From Limanda limanda (Eukaryota; Chordata; Actinopteri; Pleuronectiformes; Pleuronectidae): 64,000 nucleotides of DNA. How positions within the stretch are numbered: position 1 is the first letter of the stretch; every line of letters begins with the position of its first letter. The DNA lies in assembly GCF_963576545.1 (NCBI RefSeq), contig NC_083649.1:5668906-5732905 (forward strand). The letters are read 5' to 3'. Shown one piece after another: positions 50,181 to 60,412 of this stretch. The position numbers and the translations under genes were made by a program. The notes below the pieces were generated by a model. That model was not told the origin of the DNA. It was given only the letters and a program-made list of their open reading frames with translations, and searched no databases.

Positions 50181-53100
50181 ACCTCCCGGGAGATTTGGAA
50201 CCGGAGCATGCTTACTTGACATCCCATCAGTCGACGGATCACTAACAAGTAGGCCGTAAACCTTCCTTTCCCTTTGATTACACTAAGTACACTAAGTGCA
50301 CAGAGGGCCAGATGCGACCCGGCCCAGTCATCTGTTGGCCTGCCAGCAGACTCACTATAGACCGGGGCGGGCAACAGGCGGAGGGGAGGGGAGGAGAGAG
50401 GGGGGGGTCACTGGGGGTTCACTCCCATCAGGAGTATAACCATTGTTCTCCGTTACAGCTGGAGAAAGCTGCTGGGGGGTACAGACGCAGAACAAGTCCA
50501 TTTCCACACCTGTTCTCCATCACCAGGACTCCTAGCAGCTTGTCTCACAGCCAAACCAGCGATTCAACAAACACACGCTCTCTTTGTTTCTGAACCTGCC
50601 CGTTGTCAAGGTTTTGTGCCAGTTCAAGCAAAAACGTATCAATAAATCTCCTCGTATAAACCGTATAAGTCGAACAACAACATATATCTATAGGGCAGAA
50701 AGACTCCCAATTAAAAACTGCTGCCCCATTAGCATTAATAGAGCTCTGTAACAAACACACTGTGCAGAGTGAGAACAAAATAGTTTATGTTTTTGATTCA
50801 AAAGATATTTAAAGCAAACTTATGTAACGAGGCTGTTTGCTGAGCAAATTTCAGTGATTTGTTTCGCAGATGATGGAGTTTCATTTAATTACCGTTTGAT
50901 GTTTGTTGGTACCAGCTCCAGCACCCGAGGCTACGTCCGCACAAATACACATTTTTAAATGCATCACTTCTTGTACATTTACTCCTTGAATCCGGACTAG
51001 TTTACTTTAGGGATCATCACGAGCCACATTTTCGTAGGCCAATTAAAAACTAGCCTAGACGCCCAGATCGGCCTCCTGATTGGTTCTGCCGAGTCATATC
51101 TATTCACCCATCATCAAACTCAAACGACACAGCTTGAAACTCCAAGGGTTATAATGCAAGTTCAAAACTCTTTTCACAGACAGACAGAGAGCTGTTAACG
51201 CTGGTGTGAATATTAAAGCCATTAACAGTGGGACTGCAGTCACCAGCGTGCACTATAACGCAGATAATGCTACAGTCATCCCTGAACACTCAGGAGTGGA
51301 TATTGGACAATGGTACTAAAGCTTAAACACTTAACACTGTTAAAGTAAAGTAATGGATAAATACACTCAACATTTAATAGTTTCATTTCATATTATACTA
51401 CCAAGAGAAGCATGAATGACTAATTTAGTACGCTATTAATAAGTCCTCCTGGCATGTCTACTTAATGAAGTACCAGAGCAGATCTGAATCTGTAGACGAG
51501 TGGAGGGATTTGTATTTCAAGGCTAGCTGAATACGTTTGGGTTTGGACTGTTGGTCCAAAGAAAACAAGCAACGTGACAATGTTGCTTTGGGCTCTCAGA
51601 GGATTTTTATTTTCATTATTTTTCAGATGAATTTTGTGAAATAAATTAAACATTAGTTCCAGACTTAATTATAATCTTTTCAGCTTCAGGGTTTCACACT
51701 GAAAAGATGACTGAAATGGTTAATGATTATACAACAGGTATGACATTTTAAAAACCTGCATTCTATCCACCGTTTTAAAAAAGTTGTCAAACTATAATAA
51801 AACTTTCTGATTTGATTGGAATACTTTCTAAAGTTTTATTAAATACATTCTTGCCCAAATAACTGGACCGAGTATTTTCGGATCAGACGAAGTGAAGCAG
51901 TTCTTCTGAGTGAGCACCAGGCTGGTCTGACATTCACAACTGATGTTATGACCAATACCCAAATCATTTTTTGTTATTTATTAACAGGAGACGACAGTTT
52001 GATGACCTTAAACACACAAACGTCCCCAGACGTGCTTCCAGGACTCCAAAGATCACATGGAACAATCAATTCGATCAATTCTGCACATGGAACCTAATGA
52101 CTTTGATTTCAACACTTGCTACATCACGAATGAATAAAACTAATGCTTTCCTTTAAATCTCTGGCTTTTGAATTCTCATCTCATGTCCTGAAGACCAGCA
52201 AACACATCAGGCATTGAAATAGGGCAAGTAATACTGTAAATAGATAGAAGGGGTGGATGTAAACAAATCGTATCTGATAACTATTATGTATTTAAGGCAA
52301 ATAAATAGAAACCACAGCCTAAATTTGTATGGATTAAAAGAAAAAAATAATCCCATTCAGGGACACTATAACGTAGATTTTCTATTGAGTTACTTTTCTC
52401 ATAGTGATGTCAAACGGTATATGAATAATCCTTCATCCAATCATCACCTCAAGGCCGTAAAGATGTCAGTTCATTGAGCCCTTCAGCTTCGAGTAATAAT
52501 CAGCTTTACGTAATAATCAGCGGCGCCGCAGTTAATAAAATAATAAGCTGTGAACTCAGGCCGGCAACAGCAGCAGCCAACCTACAGAAAATAGATGTTT
52601 TCCGCTGTGCATTAACTTGGGCTTTATACCCCATAATGAAAAGTAAATAATCCTTTGATAAGATATGCAGCAGGCTGCATGCCAGGCTACAAAAGGTGTG
52701 ACGACAATGCCGCGAGAGAAATAGATGGATTAACACTCGTTGTACCACCACAGAGTAATAGGTTCCAATGGGATCTACTTAGTCCTGTCTATCTTCTGAA
52801 GAAAGCTGTTATTTGCATGCAGAAAACAAGCAAGAGAGAAACTGACTGCCCTTCACTGGGAAATGTGCTGGATTCCCTGGCAAAGCTTAAATCTGTGCAA
52901 AAGACATAACAAGCTTTTATCCACTGCAGCATCAAACATTGATAGGAAACATAAACCAGCATCCAAGATCAAACACTGAGGAAGCAGGTAAACCGAGGGA
53001 GAGAAACAGCCATACACTCAACATACCTATGTTTATGAATTTGACATTTGTAAACATGGCATTAAAACATTTTCTTCCCACAGTCTCTCACAGTCTCTGC

Positions 53101-53405
53101 CCTCACCTGCATTATCAGATCATTACATAACGCCAGAAAAATGAAAGCAGACGCTCCTCGCTTGCCCAACCAAAGTTTTCAAGTCTCAGCTCGCTTGAAC
53201 TCTAATAGCAGCTGTAATGCCTCTGGTCTTTTACCTGTAAGTTCTGCATTACCATTGGACTCGCAAAAATGTTTCTATTATAAAACCTGAAGGAAGGTGC
53301 ATAAAAACGGCTTAATGACGCATTTAAATAATATACCACCACGAATACATTACAACAGGATACAGGATGTGCCTGCGTAGCATTTTCTATCCCTAAAGGG
53401 CAGCA
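50181..53405. other. Non-coding, no gene seen
   Basis: Mixed unique sequence. Frames of up to about 110 codons at 50,036-50,593 are driven by the C-rich tract. The rest is AT-rich with no recognisable element. Confidence 0.45.
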
Positions 53406-54041
53406 GGATTATCACTGACAGGGTTGGGATTCAAAAAATGTCCTACAAAAACTACCTTTGTTGAATATTAAACTATAATGTCAAAGTATCCTCATTTTAA
53501 AAAGATTATATTAAAGAAACTTTACTAAATTGTACGAATCTTAAAAATCAAGTATTCATTACAGATAGTGAATATAGGAAGAGAATCTAAACACAAAATT
53601 TCAGACAGTTGAGGCCAAACGCTCGACTGAAAATACACATAATATGACTTTATATGGGTTTTTGATATATTTCTTTGTGTATAAATAGTGACTCGAGCCT
53701 GACCAATATGGTAGTGAGTGTTGGCAAACATAAACGCTGATATTGTTTCCGATATCTGTCGAGATTATCGGTCAAACGATATATCGGTCGGGCTCTAATA
53801 GCGATCACATTGTGTTTTGTGTTCTCTCCAATGACCACAATAAAACGCCTCCCTCGGTACAAACGTTCCATTAAAGAACTATCACCAGAGTCACTTGCCT
53901 TTCATCTGAATGCACAATGTGGATATAAATGAATCTACCCCTCGTGCATGGTTAGCTTCCCACTCCTTCTTCGAGTCAGTTGCAATTACTGAAATATTCC
54001 TCATGTATACAAACCAGCGATTTGACAAAAACATCCCACAT
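53406..54041. repeat. Segment duplicated at 56,552-56,998 (copy 1)
   Basis: From GGATTATCACTGACAGGGTT to AACATCCCACAT this segment is collinear with 56,552-56,998, with high similarity by eye, scattered substitutions and 1-2 base indels. Copy 1 has about 190 extra bp (about 53,684-53,873) containing a small DNA transposon. Both copies lie in the same orientation about 3.1 kb apart. Confidence 0.9.
53693..53797. mobile_element. Miniature DNA transposon (family D, about 105 bp)
   Basis: Begins TCGAGCCTGACCAATATGG and ends GATATATCGGTCGGGCTCTA, imperfect inverted ends. The flanking octamers ATAGTGAC (53,685) and ATAGCGAT (53,798) agree at 6 of 8 positions, consistent with an aged 8-bp target duplication. 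It lies inside copy 1 of the duplicated segment and is absent from copy 2. Confidence 0.6.
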
Positions 54042-54210
54042 CGACTCACTTCCAAAGGCTGAACGTCATCTCCGTGGACGAACACCATCTCCACAGTGAG
54101 CCCTCTGAACCCAGAGCGATGCAGTCACACGTACTGAACTGTGAATGCTTCCTTATAAATCCATTTAATTTGGAGCACTTGTGTGATATGATGACAGTAT
54201 GAGGTGGGCC
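54042..54210. other. Non-coding spacer
   Basis: Unique sequence after the duplicated segment. No feature is supported. Confidence 0.5.
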
Positions 54211-54236
54211 TGTGTGTGTGTGTGTGTGTGTGTGTG
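54211..54236. repeat. (TG)13 microsatellite
   Basis: Thirteen perfect TG units. Confidence 0.9.
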
Positions 54237-54608
54237 CCAAAACGGAACTTACAGTTAGGCAGAAATTAATTAACACTGCCTCTCTTCTCTCCTGACTGCA
54301 CAGCAATTCATACCCCCCACCCCCCCAGCCCCCAGATCGCACTAACCAACTTCCCATTTATTTCAAATAAACAATGCTTGCCCAGCACAATGTAAGCTCT
54401 GTGTACTGTGCGCTACAGGTAAATAATTGATGTGCTTTGTGCAGGCACACTGAGCTTTTGTTTGAAATCAGTGGAGCCATCTCCATGAAGGTGGAGCAGC
54501 TCTGCCCATCGTCCAGGGAACAGCAGAGAGCCCTGTGTGGTTAGCTGTGGCTGCACAGGACACTTTGAACTGGCTCTCATGGAGGCAAGGAGGAAGAAAA
54601 GCAAAACC

Positions 54609-54635
54609 ATCATCATCATCATCACCACCACCACC
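54609..54635. repeat. ATC/ACC trinucleotide run
   Basis: ATCATCATCATC followed by ACCACCACCACC. The minus-strand poly-Met/Val frame over it is an artefact of the repeat. Confidence 0.8.
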
Positions 54636-55134
54636 GTGCCTCCATTTTAATGGATGAAACGTTGTAATGGATTAAGCCTGGTGGATAATCCACAATGTGA
54701 CAAACGTGGACATCTGCCTCCTCTGTCCCTCTCACAATTAAGAGGCTCGGACTCAGCATAAAAACGGTTTAGATCCCTGTGAGCAGCAGCTTCGCACTAG
54801 GGAACTTTGAGGTTTGGAATCGTTCATGAGAAGCAGGAAAGGAGAAACTCAGCAGAGAAACCTTTACTTTTTATACCCAGTTATGTAATTGCGTGTGAAC
54901 GCGTGGTGAGAGAGAGGGGTAGGGGGGGGGCTGTTTCTACATCTTTATCATATCAGTGTGGCAGACAAGACAAACAAGCCCAGAGAAGCAACGAGCAGTT
55001 CACACACGTTGTTTTGTAACGACTGCAAAGATCAAAGGGAAACTGTGACTTCAGATAATGGCAAAAAAGCAGCAGCGCTACACACTCCATCCCGCCTCAG
55101 TGCGGTAAATAAGCGTGTGTGTTCGTGTGTGTCC

Positions 55135-55136
<2 letters not shown>

Positions 55137-55198
<62 letters not shown>
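55137..55198. repeat. (GT)31 microsatellite
   Basis: The longest simple repeat in the window, about 62 bp and uninterrupted. All His-Thr and Cys-Val frames over 55,030-55,400 come from it and are not genes. Likely length-polymorphic. Confidence 0.95.
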
Positions 55199-55199
<1 letters not shown>

Positions 55200-55559
55200 C
55201 CGCATCCTCCAACTCAACAACATCACTCTCAACATCAATCAAAGCAAAAGCGTGGAAACGAAATGCATGCACACAGTCGCAGTTTGCAGCTCTGGCCCGA
55301 CTACACCCGAGCGAAACCTTTCACATGTTGCAATGATGCTGCTGCAAATCCAGTCACGATCGTTCAATGAGAGAAACACAGCCACCGATCTCCTTTGAAA
55401 AAACGTGCGATTTAATATTCAATCGTGTGCCAGCAGACGTACGTTTGTGTAACAAGGAAGATAAACACACAAGGCGAATCACCGTGTTGTGCTTTTAACT
55501 TCGGCTCACATTAAAAACACAGAGAAGCCCTTTGAATTGCTGAAATTCCTACTTTTACA

Positions 55560-56340
55560 ACGGGTTCGCCCGCGTTTCTACTCGTCTCCGCGGGGTGACC
55601 CGGAGCGGACGAATTCCGACAAAACTGACATAAAACGAGGAAGAAATCTTTGTTCTTACGCGATATTACCGCCGAATTGTAACAATAGCATAGTATCACA
55701 ATTTAACGTTAAGTTATGTTCTTTTTCGTGGGATTTACAACCCCTGTGGGATCAGATCAAAATCGTCATATTTCTAAAGGGAGTCCGCTGCACGATGCAC
55801 TTTAACGCATCGGTTGTTTCCCGTGATTTTTTACAGCAGCGTTGGCTCAGGTTTAGGAAGTCCCGGAACCGGAGTGTTCACCGGACAAACAGGGGACACA
55901 CGCAGGTCTCATGTGTGTCTCCACGTTCCCCATATACGTGTAGACACACAAAAAAAGAACCAACACAACATTTTGCCAGAGTTTGCCAGCTTGTGTGGAT
56001 GATGGGTGCGCGGACTAAAAGTCGTGTGTTCCTGGGCAGCAGCGGATCAGAATCGTTCCGTCCAACTTTACGCACGGTCCGAGGAAAAGGTTCGGTCCCC
56101 AGAACGCGGCTTGGGCAGGAAGAGCAGTGAAAGCTCCTCATCCTTTCCATGGCTGCGTTCAAACGCAATCTGCGGGAGAGGGAAGGGGGGGGGTTGGGGG
56201 GTGGAGTGCGTGATCCATGCACAAAAAAGGGTAAAAGTCCTACCTTTGTGCGGGGCCGCCTGGAAGAGGAATAAAAAGAGAATAGTCGCCAGAGAGCTGC
56301 TGCCAATGTTCGCCATGTTGGACACCTGCTTCAGTATGGC
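55560..56340. promoter_or_regulatory. CpG-rich block associated with a promoter
   Basis: CpG dinucleotides are frequent from about 55,560 (CGCCCGCGTTTCTACTCG) through 56,200, in contrast with the CpG-poor surroundings. The block ends at the start of the proposed first exon on the minus strand, so it would cover exon 1 and the first part of intron 1, where vertebrate CpG islands commonly sit. The window's longest frame (213 codons, plus strand, 55,489-56,130) lies here and is most simply explained by the reduced stop-codon density. CpG ratio was judged by eye. Confidence 0.55.
56244..56316 (-). CDS. Putative first coding exon: signal peptide of an unidentified secreted or membrane protein
   Basis: Read on the minus strand, an ATG at 56,316-56,314 in strong context (A at -3, G at +4) opens 24 codons. 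An in-frame TAG lies about 54 nt upstream, so no longer ATG-started N-terminus exists. The peptide has a polar start (MANIGSSS), a hydrophobic core (LATILFLFLF) and a short polar end (QAAPHK), a textbook signal peptide; cleavage probably falls after the alanines. The exon then meets AAAG|GTAGGA, a good splice donor, with intron phase 1, common after signal-peptide exons. A CpG-rich block and an upstream TATA-like element support a promoter. No second exon was found in the window, so intron 1 would extend beyond coordinate 1. I do not recognise the protein. A huge first intron in a gene desert is typical of neuronal adhesion receptors, but that is inference. A spurious frame remains possible. 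Confidence 0.5.
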
Positions 56341-56394
56341 AGAGAGAGGCTGCTTCACCTCCAGCTACAACGGGACTCACTTAATGAGATGCAG

Positions 56395-56446
56395 GGGAGG
56401 GAGGGAGAGAGGGAGTAGGGGGAGGGAGGGAGTGGGGGGGTGGGCA
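56395..56446. repeat. GGGA-rich / G-run tract upstream of the putative exon
   Basis: The plus strand carries repeated GGGA and G-runs (GGGAGGGAGGGAGTGGGGGG near 56,417-56,440), polypyrimidine CCCTCCC on the coding strand. It would sit in the 5' UTR or core promoter of the minus-strand gene and could form a quadruplex or triplex. Confidence 0.75.
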
Positions 56447-56469
56447 GTATACCATATTCATCTCCCGCA

Positions 56470-56553
56470 ACAGTTTTTATAGAAATCATCATCGTGCTCC
56501 TGATATTAGTCTTTTTAATCCAGCTCTCTGTTTTTTTTTTGTATTGAGAATGG
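56470..56553. repeat. 84-bp direct repeat, copy 1 (carries a TATA-like element)
   Basis: From ACAGTTTTTATAGAAATCAT to GAGAATGG this segment is repeated at 57,055-57,138 with a handful of differences, mostly in the T-run. On the minus strand it contains TATAAAA. Confidence 0.9.
56475..56481 (-). promoter_or_regulatory. TATA-like box for the putative minus-strand exon
   Basis: TATAAAA on the minus strand, about 160 nt upstream of the proposed ATG, which would leave a 5' UTR of about 130 nt. The same motif recurs in the second copy of the direct repeat near 57,060-57,066. Motif only, with no evidence of use. Confidence 0.3.
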
Positions 56554-56998
56554 ATTATCACTGTCAGAGTTGGGATTTAAAAAATGTCCTAAGAAAACTA
56601 CCTTTGATGAATATTTAACTATAATGTCAAAGTATCCTCATTTTAAAAGATTATATTAAAGAAACTTTACTAAATTGTACGAATCTTAAAATCAAGAATT
56701 CATTACAGATAGTGAATATAGGAAGAGAATCTAATCTCAAAATTTCAGACAGTTGAGACCAAACGCTCGACTGAAAACACACTATAATATGACTTTATAT
56801 GGATTTTTGATATATTTCTTTGTGTACAAAAGAACAACCACCAGAGTCACTTGTCTTTTATCGGAATGCACAATGTGGATATAAATGAATCCAACCCTTG
56901 TGCATGGTTAGCTTCCCACTCCCTCTTCGAGTCAGTTGCAATTAATGAAATATTCCTCATGTATACACAACGAGCGATTTGACAAAAACATCCCACAT
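56552..56998. repeat. Segment duplicated from about 53,406-54,041 (copy 2)
   Basis: Collinear with copy 1 from GGATTATCACTG to CATCCCACAT, lacking the 190 bp that holds the miniature transposon. It fills most of the space between the two 84-bp direct repeats. Confidence 0.9.
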
Positions 56999-57054
56999 TA
57001 TCAAAACATGCGTGAAATGGTAGAAATAAATTGAATATGACAGAATAGAAATGT
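56997..57054. repeat. 58-bp inverted repeat, left arm
   Basis: The reverse complement of 57,301-57,358 matches at 55 of 58 positions by my alignment. The arm ends exactly where copy 2 of the 84-bp direct repeat begins. Confidence 0.9.
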
Positions 57055-57138
57055 ACAGTTTTTATAGAAATCATCATCGTGCTCGTGATACGAGTCTTTT
57101 TAATCCAGCTCTCTGTTGTTTTATTTCAGTGAGAATGG
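57055..57138. repeat. 84-bp direct repeat, copy 2
   Basis: Second copy of 56,470-56,553. It lies in the 246 bp loop between the two arms of the inverted repeat and again contains a minus-strand TATAAAA. Confidence 0.9.
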
Positions 57139-57300
57139 AAAACAACTCAGTTTTTTATTCTCCGGATGGTTTTTGTGTGTTTGTGTTGTGCTGCAGGAGG
57201 TTGAGTGTGTTATTACACGGGTCCCATCATGTGGATACTGCCCTTTTATGCTTTAATGTCACAGAAGACGTTAACATCAAAAAATATGTACATTTCAAAT

Positions 57301-57358
57301 ACATTTCCATTCTGTCATATTCAATTTATTTCTACCATTTCACAAATGTTTTGATAAT
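57301..57358. repeat. 58-bp inverted repeat, right arm
   Basis: Partner of 56,997-57,054. Sequence outside the arms does not remain complementary. Confidence 0.9.
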
Positions 57359-57959
57359 ACTTAATTCAGCCACCTGTAGCATGCAAGACACAAGCAGGGC
57401 CACACATAGGATTTATGGGAGCCCCCCATGGCCCCCAACCTCCAAAAGCTTCTTCCTGACATGCACTGATCTCTGATGTTTTTCATTCCTTGTTTATTTG
57501 ACTCTAAATTGAAACATACTTCAAATATTTCTTGATTTACCTAAATTATAACAACAAACAAACACAGAGGGTAGTTTAATCATTTACTCTATGAGCCCCC
57601 TGGTGGTGATGTGGACCTTACTGGCTGCTAATGTTCTGACTCAACAATATATGACTTTGTTATCTTCTCACATGTGTACTCAGGTTGACTCTACAGCATA
57701 TTGTGCTTATACGAAATATTCAAGATTATAATTAAATAAGGTTAACAGCTACATATACACTCTCGAAGAGACACAGTCAACACCCAAACAGATAAGAGGG
57801 CGTCTGAGGATGGTGGTTGGAGGAGGTGGTGCTGCCCCCTGATCTGTCTCAAGTGTTGAGGCTGAGGCTGGAGTAGAAACTGCTGCTGGTGAGATACACA
57901 ATCCTCATTTTTGACCACATGACAACAACAAGAGTAACATCAATTTTAGGTTGTTTTCA
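57359..57959. other. Non-coding, no gene seen
   Basis: AT-rich. A GCCCCCTGGTGGTGATG motif near 57,596 may be a remnant of a repeat related to family A in reverse. Confidence 0.45.
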
Positions 57960-58870
57960 CAGTCACTGCCTCTTTTTCCGGCGGGGAGTTGATTCCACAG
58001 AAGGAAAACATTCTGGTGCCAGCTGCTCAAAATCTTTATCTGGATCATTATGATCCAGATTAGCAAATCCCATGTTTTGCTATCCAGGAGTAATCCATTA
58101 TCAAATACTCCAAATATGACATTTGTGAATAGGGCTGCACATCACACGATGGAGGTAGAACAACAGGTCATATAACAGTGGGGGGTCCACTCAGGAACAA
58201 CAACACAGACAGCAACTGAGAACCTAAATGTTCTGAGGAGGTTATTTACATGACTGAAGTGGAACCATAAGGGTCATGTGACATAATACCACAGACCTAA
58301 TAATGATATTTATAATGCATATGAGCCTGTTTAACACCTAGAACAAGAATGAGGGATGAAGGACTGTCAGTGTGATCAATCTACACTGATAGACAACATT
58401 TTAAATCCTTATTATTTTATTTAATATTCTTTTTGGCTACTGTGCAGCACTAAAAGCCTAAATATTTCGCAGAATGTCTACTTTATTTGTGATGATTTTT
58501 CTATTATTTATTCTAATATTTATAGTTTGTGTCCGGTTTAAACTGTCCCACAATGAAAATAAAGATTTTCAGTTCATTTATATTTAATTTTTACCACGTT
58601 TTGGTTCTGAAAAACACTGATCAGCTGGGATCATAATAAAAGTAGTTAAACAAAAATGTTTGAAATAATCCATTATAAAAAACTTTGACCCAGATCCAAG
58701 ACTGGATCGTGTGATGTAATCTGCTTGAAATGGTTTTAAAAATTGGATCCAGTCCGATTGCTGCTGAACAACTGGACCCGGGACGCTACGATAACCACTG
58801 TCCCGATAGCTGAGGATAAGAGGAGTCACATGATGGATGATCAGAGCAGATACATTTTATGACACTTAAA
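57960..58870. mobile_element. Probable decayed DNA-transposon-like repeat rich in GATCCAG
   Basis: The part at 58,035-58,110 (GGATCATTATGATCCAGATT, GTAATCCATTATCAAATACT) resembles a teleost repeat I have seen often. The part at 58,600-58,780 (GATCAGCTGGGATCATAATA, ATAATCCATTATAAAA, AATTGGATCCAGTCCGATTG) uses the same words, some inverted. Limits, class and whether this is one element or two are not resolved. Confidence 0.35.
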
Positions 58871-60109
58871 ATTGAAGTGTGGTTGGAATTTCCAGCCATA
58901 AAAGAGAACATTGTCATTTGTGGCAATATTCTACAAATAATAATTTCTCTCAAAGGCTGAAAACGCTGCAGGAATGTGTGGATGACATTTATCAAGTCTT
59001 AAAAAAATTGATAATCATTGTAGTCTCTCATAAATATACATTTACCTATTGAAACAGAATTTCATTAATAAAGAATACGCCTTGTACATGGAAATGTTCT
59101 AAATTGTCGGGTAAGGTAATAACCGGTGGCGTGAGTGGTGAAGGAATGTGGGACGTGAGGGGTTCGAGGGGGTAGGAAGAAATGGGGGGTCAAGCACGAG
59201 AGCATGAACAGAGGTCTTGAATGGAGATTAATGACAGGCAAAGGCTAGAAGGTGTTGTAGAGAGAAACCCAAGGAGGGCGACTCGGGTTGGGGGCAACGT
59301 CTTGATGAGGCTTTGTAGCTTCACCCCTGTGGTTTGAGTAATAAAAGAGGAAGAGGCAGGGAAGCAGAACAGAGGTTTATGGGGGAGGGAGAATGAGGCA
59401 AATAGTCATTCATTTATATTGTGTCTATAAACAGCAGAAAGCACAGTGGTCGACAGCATTTAATAGCCAAGTAGACAAACACCTGGATAAACACACAAAA
59501 ACACAATTAAATCGTTATTAACTCAACTTTAAACTTGATATTAAAAGCAACAGATCTTCCTCCTCCTACACCTCAAATTTGGGATCTTAACATATTTGCT
59601 GTTTTCTCGTATGGAGGCTAAATCTCTGACAGATGCAGGTAAGTATTTAGTGAACGGTGCTCGGTAATGTTGTCCCCTGGGCTTTCCCGACAAAGGTTAT
59701 CAGGAGGCTAATGGGATTCAATTCTAGGTTTGCACAGATGTAATATAGATGAAATCTGCTGGGAAAAAAATATATTCACTGGCAAGGTAGTTCTTTCTAG
59801 TTTCATACTAGAGTAAGCAGGTGCACACAGAGGTGGATGTAAAACCCTCCTGCAGCTGTCAGCGTAGTAGATTGTTGTACTTAAAGCGATGAGGTGCTTT
59901 GTGATCAACAGACGTCTGCTCCACTGAGTCAGCTCCATTTGTGAAGCTGCGAAGCAGCACTGCTGCTCATGAGGCAAAATAAAATCTTATACCGGTATGA
60001 TGCTCCACACAGAAGATGATCACCAGACACCAGGAGTGTTTCAAGGGACTTCAGGGGCCCCGGAGAAAAGGCACCTGGAGCCCGACTCCCCCCCAACGAA
60101 ACACATGAT
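58871..60109. other. Non-coding, purine-rich stretch at 59,120-59,400
   Basis: Strong G/A bias over 59,120-59,400 with short G-runs. No gene or recognisable element. Confidence 0.45.
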
Positions 60110-60412
60110 ACCATCCATCAATCTATTATCTATACCACCTCTCCTCTCAGGGTCATGGGGAGCTGGAGCCCTGCTGACACTGGGGTTCTGGGTAAACCCT
60201 GGGAAGGTCACATGTATCACAGGACAACAAACAGAGATAAACAACCATCCACAACTATTCAAGAGTCTCCAGTTAATCTTAATTAACCTACATGTCTGTT
60301 TGCAAGCAGAGAACCAGGAGAAAACCCACACAGCCACAGGAAGAGCATGCAAACTCTGCACAGAAGAACCCTGGACAACTGGGATTCAAACCAGGAACCT
60401 GCTGTGAGGTGA
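60110..60412 (+). mobile_element. Dispersed teleost retroelement-like repeat (family E)
   Basis: The order of motifs matches a repeat I recall as widespread in teleosts: CCATCCATCAATCTATTATC, CTCTCAGGGTCATGGGGAGC, AACCCTGGGAAGGTCACATG, CATGCAAACTCTGCACAGAA, GGGATTCAAACCAGGAACCT, CTGTGAGGTGA. This copy is diverged and lacks the usual tail. A 136-codon frame that reads through it (59,997-60,407) is not a gene. Confidence 0.7.

Noticed and set aside
55032..55398. Cys-Val and His-Thr rich frames
   Set aside because: They are translations of the GT microsatellite.
55489..56130. 213-codon plus-strand open frame, the longest in the window
   Set aside because: It lies in CpG-rich DNA where stop codons are rarer and is overlapped by a 142-codon minus-strand frame. 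It shows no domain and is better explained as promoter-associated sequence.
60375..60405. GGGATTCAAACCAGGAACC, resembling a tRNA T-arm
   Set aside because: There is no matching acceptor stem or D and anticodon arms; the motif belongs to the family E repeat.
59997..60407. 136-codon plus-strand frame
   Set aside because: Most of it reads through the family E dispersed repeat.
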